From M3007 sp031425035 (GTDB lineage: Bacteria > Bacteroidota > Bacteroidia > Chitinophagales > Saprospiraceae), in the NCBI GenBank assembly GCA_031425035.1, contig JANPIN010000111.1, positions 1-64,000 of the forward strand: a stretch of 64,000 nucleotides of DNA, given 5' to 3'. Of the stretch, positions 25,618-34,508 are shown piece by piece. Position 1 is the stretch's first letter, and every line of letters starts with the position of its first letter. Below the pieces are notes generated by a model. It was not told where the DNA came from. It saw only the letters and a program-made list of their open reading frames with translations, and made no database searches. The position numbers and the translations under genes are program-made.

Positions 25618-25652
25618 GAATGCGGAATGCGGAGTACGGAATGCGGAATATG
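25618..25652. repeat. Heptamer array (GAATGCG) at the batA-like start
   Basis: Five 7-nt units: GAATGCG, GAATGCG, GAGTACG, GAATGCG, GAATATG. The array lies 4 nt upstream of the batA-like ATG on its 5' side, at the same position relative to the gene as the iscX and aceE arrays. Confidence 0.88.
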
Positions 25653-25833
25653 GCTGCGGGCTGAACACTATGTAGAGCCGGGCCATGTATTCCGTGCATG
25701 CTCTTAGACGGTTTTTTGCCTAAAATGTTTTAACGGGGGCAAAAATGGGAATTTTAACAGACAGGGCCGCCAACTTTTGCAAAAAGACCTCGTTCTTCTC
25801 CCACCAAATCCGGTTCACCATCAACTTTTGCAC

Positions 25834-27477
25834 ATGCAGAAACCTTTCCTCCCTGCCTGCGGGCATTTTTTTCATCTTCTATTACTCCCGTCCGCCTTAC
25901 TGGCCGCTTTCAGCGCCCAGGCGCAAACGAGTATTACCTGGGCGCAGGACATTGCCCCTATTTTATACGAAAACTGCGTCTCCTGCCATCGCGCGGGACA
26001 GATCGCGCCCTTTGAACTGGTCACTTACCAGGATGCTTATAACCAGGCCTCCAGCATTCTGGAAGACGTGGAACAAGGCATCATGCCCCCCTGGCCGCCC
26101 GATCCAACCTACCGGCATTTTGTACAGGAGCGTATTTTGACTGCGGAAGAAAAGGCCAAAATTACCGCCTGGGTCGATCAGGGCGCTCCGGAAGGCAACC
26201 CCGCCCTGGCGCCGCCCGTACCGGCTTTTCCCAGCGGCGGACAATTCGGACCGCCCGACATCAAGTGGCAAATTCCGACTTACACGGTCAATATGCCGGC
26301 CGGTGGCGACGATCTGTACCGCTGTTTCGTTATTCATAACACCCTGACGGACACGGCTTTTATGCGCCTGATGGAAGTCGTACCCGGTAACCGCAGCATT
26401 GTGCACCACATCCTGGTGTATCAGGATACGAGCAGTAAATCCGCTACGGCCGACGCGCTGGATCCGGGACCTGGCTTCACGTCACTGGGGCCGGACGGTA
26501 TTCTCATCGGCGAATGGGTGCCGGGCCAGAAATTCCTGCCGAGTCCGGACAACATGGCCTACCGCATTTACCCCGGTTCGGATATTGTGGTGCAGGTGCA
26601 CTACCCGCAGGGCTCGCAGGGCCAGGTGGACAGTTCCTATCTGAACGTTTACCTGACCGGCCAGAACACCAGTGCCGGCATTCGCGAACTGTATACCTCT
26701 TCACCGCTCAACTACCTGTTTCCGCCCTGGCTGGCCTGGCTGACGAATTCCTCGATCGATCCCTATCCGCTGCAGATTCCCGCCAATACGCAACAGGAAT
26801 TTACCGCTAAATACACCGTGCCGATCGATGTGTCGGTGCTGGGCGTGAGTCCGCATGCGCACTATATTAACAAAAGCTTCGAGGTGTTCGGGGTGACGCC
26901 GCTGGGCAACATCATCAACTTTATTAAAATTCCGGACTGGGAGTTTCACTGGCAGGGCTTTTACTACTACCCGAAACCGGTGAAAGTGCCGGCGGGGACT
27001 GTGTTGTACGCGAAGACGGTGTACGATAATACGGTGGAAAACGACGAAAATCCCTTCTTCCCGCCGCAGGATGTGGCCGCCGGCGAAGCCACGACCGAAG
27101 AAATGCTGCTCGTGTATTTCACCTATATGTTTTATCAGCCCGGCGATGAGAATCTGGTGCTGTACGATAGCACCATCTATACCGCCACGCATCAACCGGG
27201 ACTGACCAATGCCGGGGTCGACCTGCACTGTGTACCCAACCCGGCCAGCAGCAGCGTACAGATTGTTTGCGAGCTGCCCGGCGATCTGGCCTTGCAGCGA
27301 CTGGAAATAGTGGATCTACAGGGCCGGGTGATGGCCCAAATTGCCGTGCCGGAAGGGCAAAAAGGCCGCCAGGTGCTCACTTGCCCGGTTCAGCACTATG
27401 CGCCGGGCGCCTATTTTGCGCGGCTGACCACGGAGCGCGGAACGTTGAGCCGGCAGTTTATGGTGCAACACGAATAG
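25834..27477 (+). CDS. Haem-containing copper monooxygenase-like protein with T9SS sorting domain
   Basis: 547 residues from ATG 25834. Signal peptide to about residue 30 (AAFSAQA). A single c-type haem site CVSCH (48-52) sits in a cytochrome-like domain. The middle resembles copper type II ascorbate-dependent monooxygenases (DBH/PHM type): IVHHILVY, a VQVHYP strand and VSPHAHYINK supply the histidines for two copper sites. From about residue 469 (VDLHCVPNPASSSVQ) a type A T9SS sorting domain runs to the C-terminus. It is therefore a predicted surface redox enzyme in which the haem could feed electrons to copper. The substrate is unknown. Confidence 0.82.
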   Translation: MQKPFLPACGHFFHLLLLPSALLAAFSAQAQTSITWAQDIAPILYENCVSCHRAGQIAPFELVTYQDAYNQASSILEDVEQGIMPPWPPDPTYRHFVQERILTAEEKAKITAWVDQGAPEGNPALAPPVPAFPSGGQFGPPDIKWQIPTYTVNMPAGGDDLYRCFVIHNTLTDTAFMRLMEVVPGNRSIVHHILVYQDTSSKSATADALDPGPGFTSLGPDGILIGEWVPGQKFLPSPDNMAYRIYPGSDIVVQVHYPQGSQGQVDSSYLNVYLTGQNTSAGIRELYTSSPLNYLFPPWLAWLTNSSIDPYPLQIPANTQQEFTAKYTVPIDVSVLGVSPHAHYINKSFEVFGVTPLGNIINFIKIPDWEFHWQGFYYYPKPVKVPAGTVLYAKTVYDNTVENDENPFFPPQDVAAGEATTEEMLLVYFTYMFYQPGDENLVLYDSTIYTATHQPGLTNAGVDLHCVPNPASSSVQIVCELPGDLALQRLEIVDLQGRVMAQIAVPEGQKGRQVLTCPVQHYAPGAYFARLTTERGTLSRQFMVQHE

Positions 27478-27488
27478 TTATTCACTGC

Positions 27489-27821
27489 GACGAGGCTGTC
27501 TCATAAGTACCGTTTAGAGGGGTTTAGGTGCTAACGATTACCCACAAAACCACCAAATTGATTTTTTTTGATAACTCTCTAAAAATCAAAATCTTGTATG
27601 GATTATTGGAACGCGGATTATACGGATTGAACGGATTTTCACAGATTTATTTCCGGAAGCTTCTTGCGGTTTGGGATGGAACGAAAGCAAAAAATCCGTT
27701 TTAATCCGCGTAATCCGTTTCATCCGCGTTCCAATTGCTCTACGGTTAACGCTTTGGGGATTTTGTGGGTAATCGTTAGCCTCTAAACCCCTCTAAACCA
27801 GACTTGTGAGACAGCCTCGTC
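27489..27821. mobile_element. MITE-like element with nested inverted repeats
   Basis: A 333-bp non-coding element. The outer 20-bp terminal inverted repeats (27489-27508 and 27802-27821, one mismatch) contain GAGGCTGTCTCA, the type of end seen on several transposon families of this phylum. A second pair includes an exact 20-bp arm (27530-27549 and 27761-27780). A third pair surrounds GGAACGCGGATTA (27607-27640) with an inverted partner (27690-27734) that has one extra unit. The whole can fold into one long hairpin. It has no transposase frame and no clear target duplication. It explains the 394 nt without a gene before thyA. Confidence 0.8.
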
Positions 27822-27871
27822 ATGGTGAAAATTCTTCCTATGGTCTCCACTTTTTTTCATCTTTGCAGACT

Positions 27872-28690
27872 ATGCAAGCTTATCAAGAACTTTTACGCCA
27901 TATTCTTGCCCAGGGTGTCCGCAAAAGCGACCGCACCGGCACCGGCACTATTTCCGTGTTCGGTTACCAGATGCGTTTCGATCTGCAGGCCGGATTTCCG
28001 CTGGTGACGACCAAAAAAGTGCATACCAAGAGCATTATTCACGAGCTGCTGTGGTTTTTGCAGGGTGATACCAACGTGCGGTATTTACAGGAAAACGGCG
28101 TCCGCATCTGGGATGAATGGGCCGACGCCCAGGGCGATCTCGGGCCGGTGTATGGTCAGCAATGGCGCTCCTGGGCCACGCCGGATGGTCAGACCATCGA
28201 TCAGATCAAGGAAGTGGTGCATACGCTGAAAACCAATCCCGACAGTCGCCGCATCATCGTCTCCGCCTGGAATCCGGCCGATTTGCCGAAGATGGCGTTG
28301 GCGCCTTGTCACTGTCTTTTTCAGTTTTACGTTTCTCCCCCCCTCATGGGGGGGCAGGGGGGGGGCAAACTTTCCTGCCAGCTCTATCAGCGCAGCGCCG
28401 ACGTATTCCTGGGCGTGCCCTTCAACATCGCCTCCTATGCGCTGCTGACCCTGATGCTGGCCCAGGTCTGCGATCTGGAACCCGGCGAGTTTATCTGGAC
28501 GGGTGGCGATACCCATCTGTATGTCAACCATTTAGAACAGGTGGATCTGCAATTGACCAGAACCCCGAAGCCGCTGCCGACGATGAAAATTAATCCGGCG
28601 GTGAAGGATATTTTTTCCTTTAAATACGAGGATTTCGAGCTGTTGGGTTATGAATCCTGGCCGGGGATTAAGGGGGCGGTGGCGGTGTAA
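27872..28690 (+). CDS. thyA: Thymidylate synthase ThyA with an in-frame insertion
   Basis: 272 residues; converts dUMP to dTMP using methylene-tetrahydrofolate. ATG 27872 (MQAYQELLRHIL) aligns with the family start, although the frame is open further upstream. Family landmarks are intact: RTGTGT, the catalytic Cys146 in LAPCHCLFQF, QRSADVFLGVPFNIASYA, and GGDTHLYVNH. It is 8 residues longer than the 264-residue E. coli enzyme. The excess is the segment SPPLMGGQGGG between FQFYV and KLSCQLYQ, encoded by a C7/G7 palindrome and G-run, whereas the family has about three residues there. That loop lies away from the catalytic cysteine in sequence terms and is likely tolerated. A MITE ends 50 nt upstream. 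Confidence 0.94.
   Translation: MQAYQELLRHILAQGVRKSDRTGTGTISVFGYQMRFDLQAGFPLVTTKKVHTKSIIHELLWFLQGDTNVRYLQENGVRIWDEWADAQGDLGPVYGQQWRSWATPDGQTIDQIKEVVHTLKTNPDSRRIIVSAWNPADLPKMALAPCHCLFQFYVSPPLMGGQGGGKLSCQLYQRSADVFLGVPFNIASYALLTLMLAQVCDLEPGEFIWTGGDTHLYVNHLEQVDLQLTRTPKPLPTMKINPAVKDIFSFKYEDFELLGYESWPGIKGAVAV
28334..28366 (+). repeat. Palindromic G/C-run insertion inside thyA
   Basis: Seven C, TCAT, seven G, then CA and nine G, all in frame, encode SPPLMGGQGGG. The C7-TCAT-G7 core is a perfect hairpin. It looks like a small palindromic element inserted into coding DNA. Confidence 0.8.
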
Positions 28691-28757
28691 TTCACCAGGC
28701 AACCACTCGCCGGGCTGACGTGATGATTAACTATAACCATTTCAGAAACCGTACGCC

Positions 28758-29213
28758 ATGAAACTGAATTCCGCATGCTTCATCACTGCCATTTTACTGG
28801 CTGGTGTTTTTGCCGGTTGTAAACCCAAAGCAGACGACCCGCAACCGGACACACCTTTAGTTCAGTATTTAAAATTTAAAGTAAATGGTCAGCCGGTAGA
28901 CTTAATCATTAATGACAGTATCGTTTTTGAATCCGGCGGTACCGGGCTCCAAGAAAACTCCTCTGTACCGGATACCGTATTTTTTGTACAATCGGTAACG
29001 GCTAGAATCGAGCATAAAATAAGCACTACCGCTTCGATCTTTGAATCAACGATTCTGCAATTCCGTAACCGCTATCCCCGTTCCGCGGTTTTTTATGATC
29101 CCAATTTCAACAACCGGTATAGTGTGCGGCCAGAGGTGTTTGAAAGTTTGTTCGCACCCGGTGATTGGACCTGGTACCGGCACGCTTGTCAGGATTCCAT
29201 TCGATTAGTTTGA
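28758..29213 (+). CDS. Small lipoprotein of unknown function
   Basis: 151 residues with a standard lipoprotein signal (FITAILLAGVFAGC). The mature protein begins KPKADDPQPD and has a beta-rich centre (YLKFKVNGQPVDLIIND). I do not recognise a family. It follows thyA by 67 nt on the same strand but the functions are unrelated as far as can be seen. Confidence 0.65.
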   Translation: MKLNSACFITAILLAGVFAGCKPKADDPQPDTPLVQYLKFKVNGQPVDLIINDSIVFESGGTGLQENSSVPDTVFFVQSVTARIEHKISTTASIFESTILQFRNRYPRSAVFYDPNFNNRYSVRPEVFESLFAPGDWTWYRHACQDSIRLV

Positions 29214-29273
29214 TTTTGCAGGCACCTGACGGCATGGAATTTGAAGGTTCCTAATGACATAAATTTAGGTATT

Positions 29274-29711
29274 ATGAAAAAAATGCATTTCTCCATCGAC
29301 ATCCAGGCCCCCGCCGAAAAAGTCTGGCAAATCCTCTGGGACGACAAGACCTACCCGCAGTGGACCCATGTTTTCAGCGAAGGTTCCCGCGCCGTCACCG
29401 ATTGGCAGGAAGGCAGCCGGGTCCAGTTCCTCGACGGCAAAGGGGGCGGTATGTACAGTACCGTGGCCCGGAGCGTACCCAACACGTACATGGCTTTCCA
29501 GCACCTGGGCGAGGTAAAAAATGGCCGGGAGTTACCGGTCGATGAAAAAAGCCGCAAATGGTCCGGCTCCATGGAAGAGTACACGCTTGAGGAGATTGGG
29601 GAACACACGCAACTAACCGTGGACCTGGATACGATGGAAGAAGTTGAAAATTATATGCAGGAGCACTTTCCAATGGCTTTGGAAAAAGTAAAGGAACTGG
29701 CGGAAAAATAA
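29274..29711 (+). CDS. SRPBCC/START-like domain protein
   Basis: 145 residues from ATG 29274 (MKKMHFSIDIQAP). The helix-grip pattern is clear: an N-terminal strand, APAEKVWQILWDDKTYPQW, the central strands YSTVARSVPNTYMAFQHLG and GSMEEYTLEEIGEHTQLTV, and a long C-terminal helix (FPMALEKVKELAE). Such small cytosolic proteins bind hydrophobic ligands or act as Aha1-like co-chaperones. The ligand cannot be told from sequence. An in-frame GTG/ATG further upstream would add 11 residues that do not fit the fold. Confidence 0.82.
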   Translation: MKKMHFSIDIQAPAEKVWQILWDDKTYPQWTHVFSEGSRAVTDWQEGSRVQFLDGKGGGMYSTVARSVPNTYMAFQHLGEVKNGRELPVDEKSRKWSGSMEEYTLEEIGEHTQLTVDLDTMEEVENYMQEHFPMALEKVKELAEK

Positions 29712-29781
29712 GGGGTTAAATCGTCGCGATCAGAAATTCTTAAAATAGAAGTGTTATTACTTACACTATAAAATATATTCA

Positions 29782-31674
29782 ATGCGAACAAGGCCAATAG
29801 AATCCGTCCGTTTGGGTAAGGTCTCCATATTATCCATGTTGCTGGTTGTTGGGACCACCTTTACTGTAAATGCCGCTATTTACCCCACCTTACCCCAAAT
29901 CTTCATCCAAACCGACTACAATCCGCCAACCGGCGGCCAGGTGTTCACCGTCACCACCAGCAACGGTTTCCAATCAGCTTTAAACGCCGCGCAGTTGGGC
30001 GATATCATCGAACTGGAAGCGGGCACTACCTATACCGGCCCCTTTACTTTGCCCAAAAAAACCGCCGGTACCGGCTGGATTTACATTCGCTCGTCCGCCT
30101 ATACCAGCTTGCCGTTGCCCTGTAACCGGGTCGGCATAGCCGATGCGAACAACATGCCCAAAATCGTGGTGGCGGCCGGCAGCGGCGGCGCGGTTCAGAC
30201 CGTCGCCGGGGCACACCACTACCGCTTCGTGGGGATCGAGTTCAAGCCCGTGGCCGGCAACTTTGTGTACAATGTCGTCCAGATCGGCAACGGCGAAACC
30301 ACTGCCGCCAACCTCCCCCACCACCTGGTGTTCGACCGCTGCTACATCCACGGCGACCCCACGGCCGGCAGCCGCCGGGGCCTGCTGATGAACGGCGCCT
30401 ACGTGGCGGTAATCGATTCTTACCTGTCCGACTGCAAGGAAGACGGTGCCGATAGCCAGGCGATCGCCGCCTACAGCACGACCGGGCCGCTGAAGATCGT
30501 CAACAATTACTTGGAGGGCGCCGGCGAGAACGTTATTTTCGGGGGCGCCAATCCGAGCATTCCCCTCGCCGTGCCTTCGGATATCGAGATTCGCTGCAAC
30601 CTGTTTTTTAAACCTTTAACCTGGATGAACCAACTCTGGGACATCAAGAACCTGCTGGAATTCAAAAACGCCCAGCGCGTACTCGTCGAAGGCAACCGCC
30701 TGGAAAATTGCTGGCCCAATGCCCAAAATGGCTTCGCCCTGCTGCTGACCCCGCGTAACCAGAATAATACGGCGCCCTGGTCGGTGGTGCAGGACATTAC
30801 CATCCGGCTGAACACCTTCGTGAATATCGCCCAGGGTATCAATATGTCGGGTTTCGACGCGCCCAACATGAGCCAGCGTACCTCGCGAATACTGATCCAG
30901 AACAACGTGCTGAACGTGACGAACCTGGGTATGGGCGGCGACGGCCGGCTGTTCCAGGTGCTGAATGGGTGTACCGACGTTATTTTCGACCACAATACCG
31001 GCTTTTGTACGAATGCCTACTTAGTAGCAGACGGCGCGCCTAAAATCGACTTTTTCGTTTTTCAAAACAACATCGTCAACCACGCTAACTACGGGTTTAT
31101 CGGCAGCGGCACAGCTTATGCCCTTACCACTTTAGCGGCCTACTTCAACCCCAATTGGGTCATCACCAAGAATGTGGACATTGGTGGATCACCAACCAAT
31201 TACCCGCCGGGTAGTTTTTTCCCGGCCAATACGGCGGCGGTCGGATTTGTCAATTATGCCGCCGGGGATTATCACCTGTCGGCTAGCAGTCCTTACAAAC
31301 TGTCAGGAACGGATGGACAGGACCTGGGCGCAGATGTGGACTCCATCCTCTTAGTCAGCACTTATTATTGCCCGGCTGCTTCGGCGCTGGAAGAAACCGA
31401 AGCATTACCAGCAGTTTATGACCTGTCACCCAACTATCCGAACCCATTTACCGGCCATACTACCTTTGATTTTTACGCACCGGCGTCGGGGGCAGTTAAA
31501 ATTTCGGTGTTCGATTTACTTGGCCGCGAGCGGGCCGTAGTCGTAAACGAACAGGTTCCGATGGGCCGGCACCGTGTTGATTTTGCGGCGCATGATTTAC
31601 CAGCCGGTGTCTATCTCTATTGCCTACAGGCGGAAAACTTCCGGCAAACGCGCATGTTCGTTTTGTCGAAGTAA
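29782..31674 (+). CDS. Secreted right-handed beta-helix protein with T9SS sorting domain
   Basis: 630 residues. Signal peptide about 1-31 (LVVGTTFTVNAA). The body is a parallel beta-helix of the pectate-lyase-like type. It starts with NGFQSALNAAQLGDIIELEAGTTY (split here into recognisable parts: FQSALNAAQ, GDIIELEAG), then ladders such as HLVFDRCYIHGD, LKIVNNYLEGAGENVIFGG and ILIQNNVLNVTN. A type A T9SS sorting domain begins near residue 552 (YDLSPNYPNPFTGHT) and ends in MFVLSK. Possible polysaccharide binding or cleavage; no lyase catalytic residues could be assigned. It is followed by a small cytochrome-type lipoprotein gene. Confidence 0.83.
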   Translation: MRTRPIESVRLGKVSILSMLLVVGTTFTVNAAIYPTLPQIFIQTDYNPPTGGQVFTVTTSNGFQSALNAAQLGDIIELEAGTTYTGPFTLPKKTAGTGWIYIRSSAYTSLPLPCNRVGIADANNMPKIVVAAGSGGAVQTVAGAHHYRFVGIEFKPVAGNFVYNVVQIGNGETTAANLPHHLVFDRCYIHGDPTAGSRRGLLMNGAYVAVIDSYLSDCKEDGADSQAIAAYSTTGPLKIVNNYLEGAGENVIFGGANPSIPLAVPSDIEIRCNLFFKPLTWMNQLWDIKNLLEFKNAQRVLVEGNRLENCWPNAQNGFALLLTPRNQNNTAPWSVVQDITIRLNTFVNIAQGINMSGFDAPNMSQRTSRILIQNNVLNVTNLGMGGDGRLFQVLNGCTDVIFDHNTGFCTNAYLVADGAPKIDFFVFQNNIVNHANYGFIGSGTAYALTTLAAYFNPNWVITKNVDIGGSPTNYPPGSFFPANTAAVGFVNYAAGDYHLSASSPYKLSGTDGQDLGADVDSILLVSTYYCPAASALEETEALPAVYDLSPNYPNPFTGHTTFDFYAPASGAVKISVFDLLGRERAVVVNEQVPMGRHRVDFAAHDLPAGVYLYCLQAENFRQTRMFVLSK

Positions 31675-31755
31675 GGAAAAGTTAAATGACCAACCATTCT
31701 TTTTTCAGATCAGTCTATACAAGCAAACCGGTTGTACCACCCAAATCTGTTTGCT

Positions 31756-32109
31756 ATGAAACTCACCCCCATTTTTTTCCTTTTGATTGGCATTGCGCTG
31801 ATCATTTCCTGTAAAAAGGAAACTATTCCACCGACCGAAGAAAAATATTTTCCGCAGGTAAAAACCATCATTCAGCAGCACTGCCAGTCCTGTCACAGTT
31901 CAAGTGGTTCCTGGGCAGGTCGGCCTACTGCCTTCGATACGGACGATCAAATTGTCGCACAAGCCGCTGCCATCAAGGCGGCGGTGGCCGATCCGGTTAC
32001 GCCCGGGCCAATGGGCAATAAGCGCATGCCGCAGGACACCGTACTTTCGGAAAGCAACATACATACTATGGTGAAATGGCTGGAAAAAGGCGGCAAAGCC
32101 AGCGACTAA
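31756..32109 (+). CDS. Small c-type haem lipoprotein
   Basis: 117 residues from ATG 31756. Lipobox IALIISC, then a single haem site CQSCH in TIIQQHCQSCHSSSG, and a possible axial Met in NKRMPQ. The C-terminal helix MVKWLEKGGKASD is typical of this family of small periplasmic cytochromes found beside oxidases or degradative enzymes. An earlier ATG at 31732 would lengthen the positively charged N-terminus without benefit. It probably carries electrons; the partner is not obvious, though the surface haem/copper protein at 25.8 kb is a candidate. Confidence 0.8.
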   Translation: MKLTPIFFLLIGIALIISCKKETIPPTEEKYFPQVKTIIQQHCQSCHSSSGSWAGRPTAFDTDDQIVAQAAAIKAAVADPVTPGPMGNKRMPQDTVLSESNIHTMVKWLEKGGKASD

Positions 32110-32113
32110 GTTT

Positions 32114-33025
32114 TCAGGCATGCCCCGGTCGCCGCACCACATTCAGTCCCAGCGGAATATTCGCCGTTTTGGCCAGCCAGTCGTACCAGCGACCTAACAG
32201 CGGCTCGTGTTTACCTTCGGCCCGGGCAATACGGCGCGAGGCCTGGTAATACGCCGGAGTATAACGTAAACCACTGGGAATCAAACGGTAAACGCCGCGC
32301 ACGATTTTCAATAAACGGGCAAACCGGCGTTCGTAATGCCGCGGTGTTTTTACTCCTAAACGCCCCGCCAGCGGTTCCGGCAAGCCACCGGCAGCCAGCA
32401 AATTAGCCAGTCTGGTGGGGGTGAAACGATGCTGTAAAATGGACTGCGCCACCTCGTAAGTATTTGCCGTACTCCCCAGCAAAGGACTGTTCAGCATATC
32501 CGTGAAGTACTGCCGAAAAGCGGATAGATCGGCCGGATAAACGTCTGCGGTAATGCCGAGCAGGGTAGCGGCGGTCTTACTTTCCGCGTAAAACTGCTCC
32601 CGCCAATCGCTGGGTAAACCCTTAATTGGAACCTGCTCAAACACCTGCAACGTGGTTTCCGTCAGCGTGGCCAACACCCATAAAAGCAGGTTTGGGTCGG
32701 TGGCCTGGTAGCGGTTTTCGCCGTCCGGCAAAGGGCCTTTGATCGCGCTATGTACCCGCCACAGACGCTGCGCCACGGCATCAGCCTGGTCTTTGGTACC
32801 GAAATAAATCATGGCCATGGCCGAAAAAGTGCGAAATCCGCGGCCCAGAGCGTCCTTTTTAAAGTTACTGAAATGGGCAACCCCCTCGGCAACGGCAGGA
32901 TGCGCCACCTGCAACAGCAAGGCCCGTACGCCGCCAAGCAGAGTGATCGGTTCGCGGTAAAGCTGCCAGGTCATGCTCTGGGGGCCGAAATAACCGGCAA
33001 TGCCGGGGTTCTTTGAATCTTCCAT
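32114..33025 (-). CDS. MpaB-like oxygenase family protein (DUF2236)
   Basis: 303 residues from ATG 33025 (MEDSKNPGIAGYFGP). The family signature is visible: LYREPITLLGGVRALLLQVAHPAVAEGVAHFSNF (shown as LYREPITLL and LLQVAHPAVAEGVA) and FGTKDQADAV, followed by VLATLTETTL. In the family these regions bind a haem b. Relatives include the Lcp latex-clearing oxygenase and fungal MpaB; the native substrate of bacterial members is mostly unknown. Start 33025 leaves 7 nt from the upstream pyruvate-kinase-like gene, so the two are probably one transcript. Confidence 0.8.
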   Translation of the reverse strand: MEDSKNPGIAGYFGPQSMTWQLYREPITLLGGVRALLLQVAHPAVAEGVAHFSNFKKDALGRGFRTFSAMAMIYFGTKDQADAVAQRLWRVHSAIKGPLPDGENRYQATDPNLLLWVLATLTETTLQVFEQVPIKGLPSDWREQFYAESKTAATLLGITADVYPADLSAFRQYFTDMLNSPLLGSTANTYEVAQSILQHRFTPTRLANLLAAGGLPEPLAGRLGVKTPRHYERRFARLLKIVRGVYRLIPSGLRYTPAYYQASRRIARAEGKHEPLLGRWYDWLAKTANIPLGLNVVRRPGHA

Positions 33026-33032
33026 ATAACTT

Positions 33033-34508
33033 TTATTCTCCCGCCATAAAATTCGCTGCAATACTCAGTGGCCGCATGGAATAGGATTTTTTCGTCCGGT
33101 GTCCGCCGCTGCGTTGCAGAATGTCCTTGAGCACCCCGATCACTTCCAGGGTATGATCGCCTTTATTGATCATCACGCATTCCGCCAGGGCGGCGTGGGC
33201 GGCGTCGGTCACTTCCGAGCGGGTGGCCACACCGGATTTATTGAGGGTTTCCAGCACCTGGGTAGCCCAGATCACCGGCACGTGCGCCGCCTCGCAGATC
33301 CACAGAATTTCTTCCTGGATTTCACTCATGCGCTCGAAACCGATTTCCACGGCCAGGTCGCCGCGGGCGATCATGACCCCGAAAAGGCTTTGCTGCATAC
33401 CCTGGAGCAGCAGGGCGGGTAGGTTAATAACGGCCTCCCGGGTTTCGATTTTCAACACAATAGGCGTCGCCGGACGATCTACCGCCAGACCCGCCAGCAG
33501 GTTTTGTAAATCCTGCAGGTCCTCTGGCCGGCTGATGAAAGAGTATCCGACCACATCGGCGTACTTCGCTACGAAGGGTAACACGGCGCGGTCCTCGGCG
33601 CTCAGGGCCCGCACTTCCAGCTGGGTGTCGGGGAAGTTGATGCCCTTTTCGGCCTTTAAACGTGGTTTTTTAGCCGATATACGCTGCATTTTCAGCCTGG
33701 CCAGCCCGTTGGCGACGCTCTCGACCCGGGCTTCAAACAGGCCGTCATCGAAAAGTACCCGCTGACCAGGACGAAGTTGCGGCACGATGTCCGGCAAAGA
33801 ACAACCGATGACTACCTGTTTGGCCGGTCGTTTCGCGTTGCGTTCGGCCAGGAAAAAAATGTTTGTATCGTCGAAGTTGGCCCGTCCTTTTTTCCGGCCC
33901 TTGCCCAGGATCTCGGTGCGGATCTTCGGTCCGGCCAGGTCCATGTATACCTGGCAGGGCAGGTCGGTTTCCTGGCATGCCTGGCGGATGTTGCGGATCA
34001 TTTGCAGCCAGGTGTCGGGATCGTCGTGGGCGCAGTTGATGCGGGCGACGTTCATCCCGGCCGTCAGCAGTTGATGCACTTTATCCTGATCGGTCGCAAA
34101 ACCGGTGTCGAAAGTGACCATAATATGCGGAATACCGGCCTGCGTTTCCGGTCCGAACAAGCTGATGGTGCGCTCTTGGATCAGGCGGCGACCCGTTTGC
34201 TGATCGCAGAGGCTGCGCTGGCTGGATTTGGTCTTTTCCCCCAGATGTTCCAGTACGGATTGCAGCTGGTACAAAATATGGCTTTCCGAACTGGCCAGGG
34301 ACGAGAGCCCGGAGTGGTGCAAAGCATCCTGCAGTTGGCGTATATCCTCGCTGCGCAGGGTCAGGTAGTGCAGGAGATTGGTCGCACTGAGCGCTTGTTC
34401 GGCCGACAAACGTTTGATCAGTAGCGCCCGGTTTTTGGCCTGCCGGCGCATTTTGGTGACCAGTGTTTGTAATTCATGGCTTAAATATTCGTGGGAAAAT
34501 GATTTCAT
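33033..34508 (-). CDS. Atypical pyruvate kinase-like protein with helical N-terminal extension
   Basis: 491 residues from ATG 34508 (MKSFSHEYLSH). The first 130 residues are helical and unlike pyruvate kinase. The barrel then begins unusually as HIMVTFDTGFATD, where kinases have a T-K-I-V-x-T-x-G-P strand. Recognisable parts follow: GMNVARINCAHDD, DLAGPKIRTE, VLKIETREAVINL, IARGDLAVEIG, and WATQVLETLNKSGVATRSEV. The usual C-terminal regulatory domain is missing. The barrel lacks the canonical first strand but keeps the metal-binding Glu and Asp region. It could be an active pyruvate kinase of a divergent group or a relative with another phospho-enol substrate. Linked with the MpaB-like gene 7 nt downstream. 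Confidence 0.75.
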   Translation of the reverse strand: MKSFSHEYLSHELQTLVTKMRRQAKNRALLIKRLSAEQALSATNLLHYLTLRSEDIRQLQDALHHSGLSSLASSESHILYQLQSVLEHLGEKTKSSQRSLCDQQTGRRLIQERTISLFGPETQAGIPHIMVTFDTGFATDQDKVHQLLTAGMNVARINCAHDDPDTWLQMIRNIRQACQETDLPCQVYMDLAGPKIRTEILGKGRKKGRANFDDTNIFFLAERNAKRPAKQVVIGCSLPDIVPQLRPGQRVLFDDGLFEARVESVANGLARLKMQRISAKKPRLKAEKGINFPDTQLEVRALSAEDRAVLPFVAKYADVVGYSFISRPEDLQDLQNLLAGLAVDRPATPIVLKIETREAVINLPALLLQGMQQSLFGVMIARGDLAVEIGFERMSEIQEEILWICEAAHVPVIWATQVLETLNKSGVATRSEVTDAAHAALAECVMINKGDHTLEVIGVLKDILQRSGGHRTKKSYSMRPLSIAANFMAGE

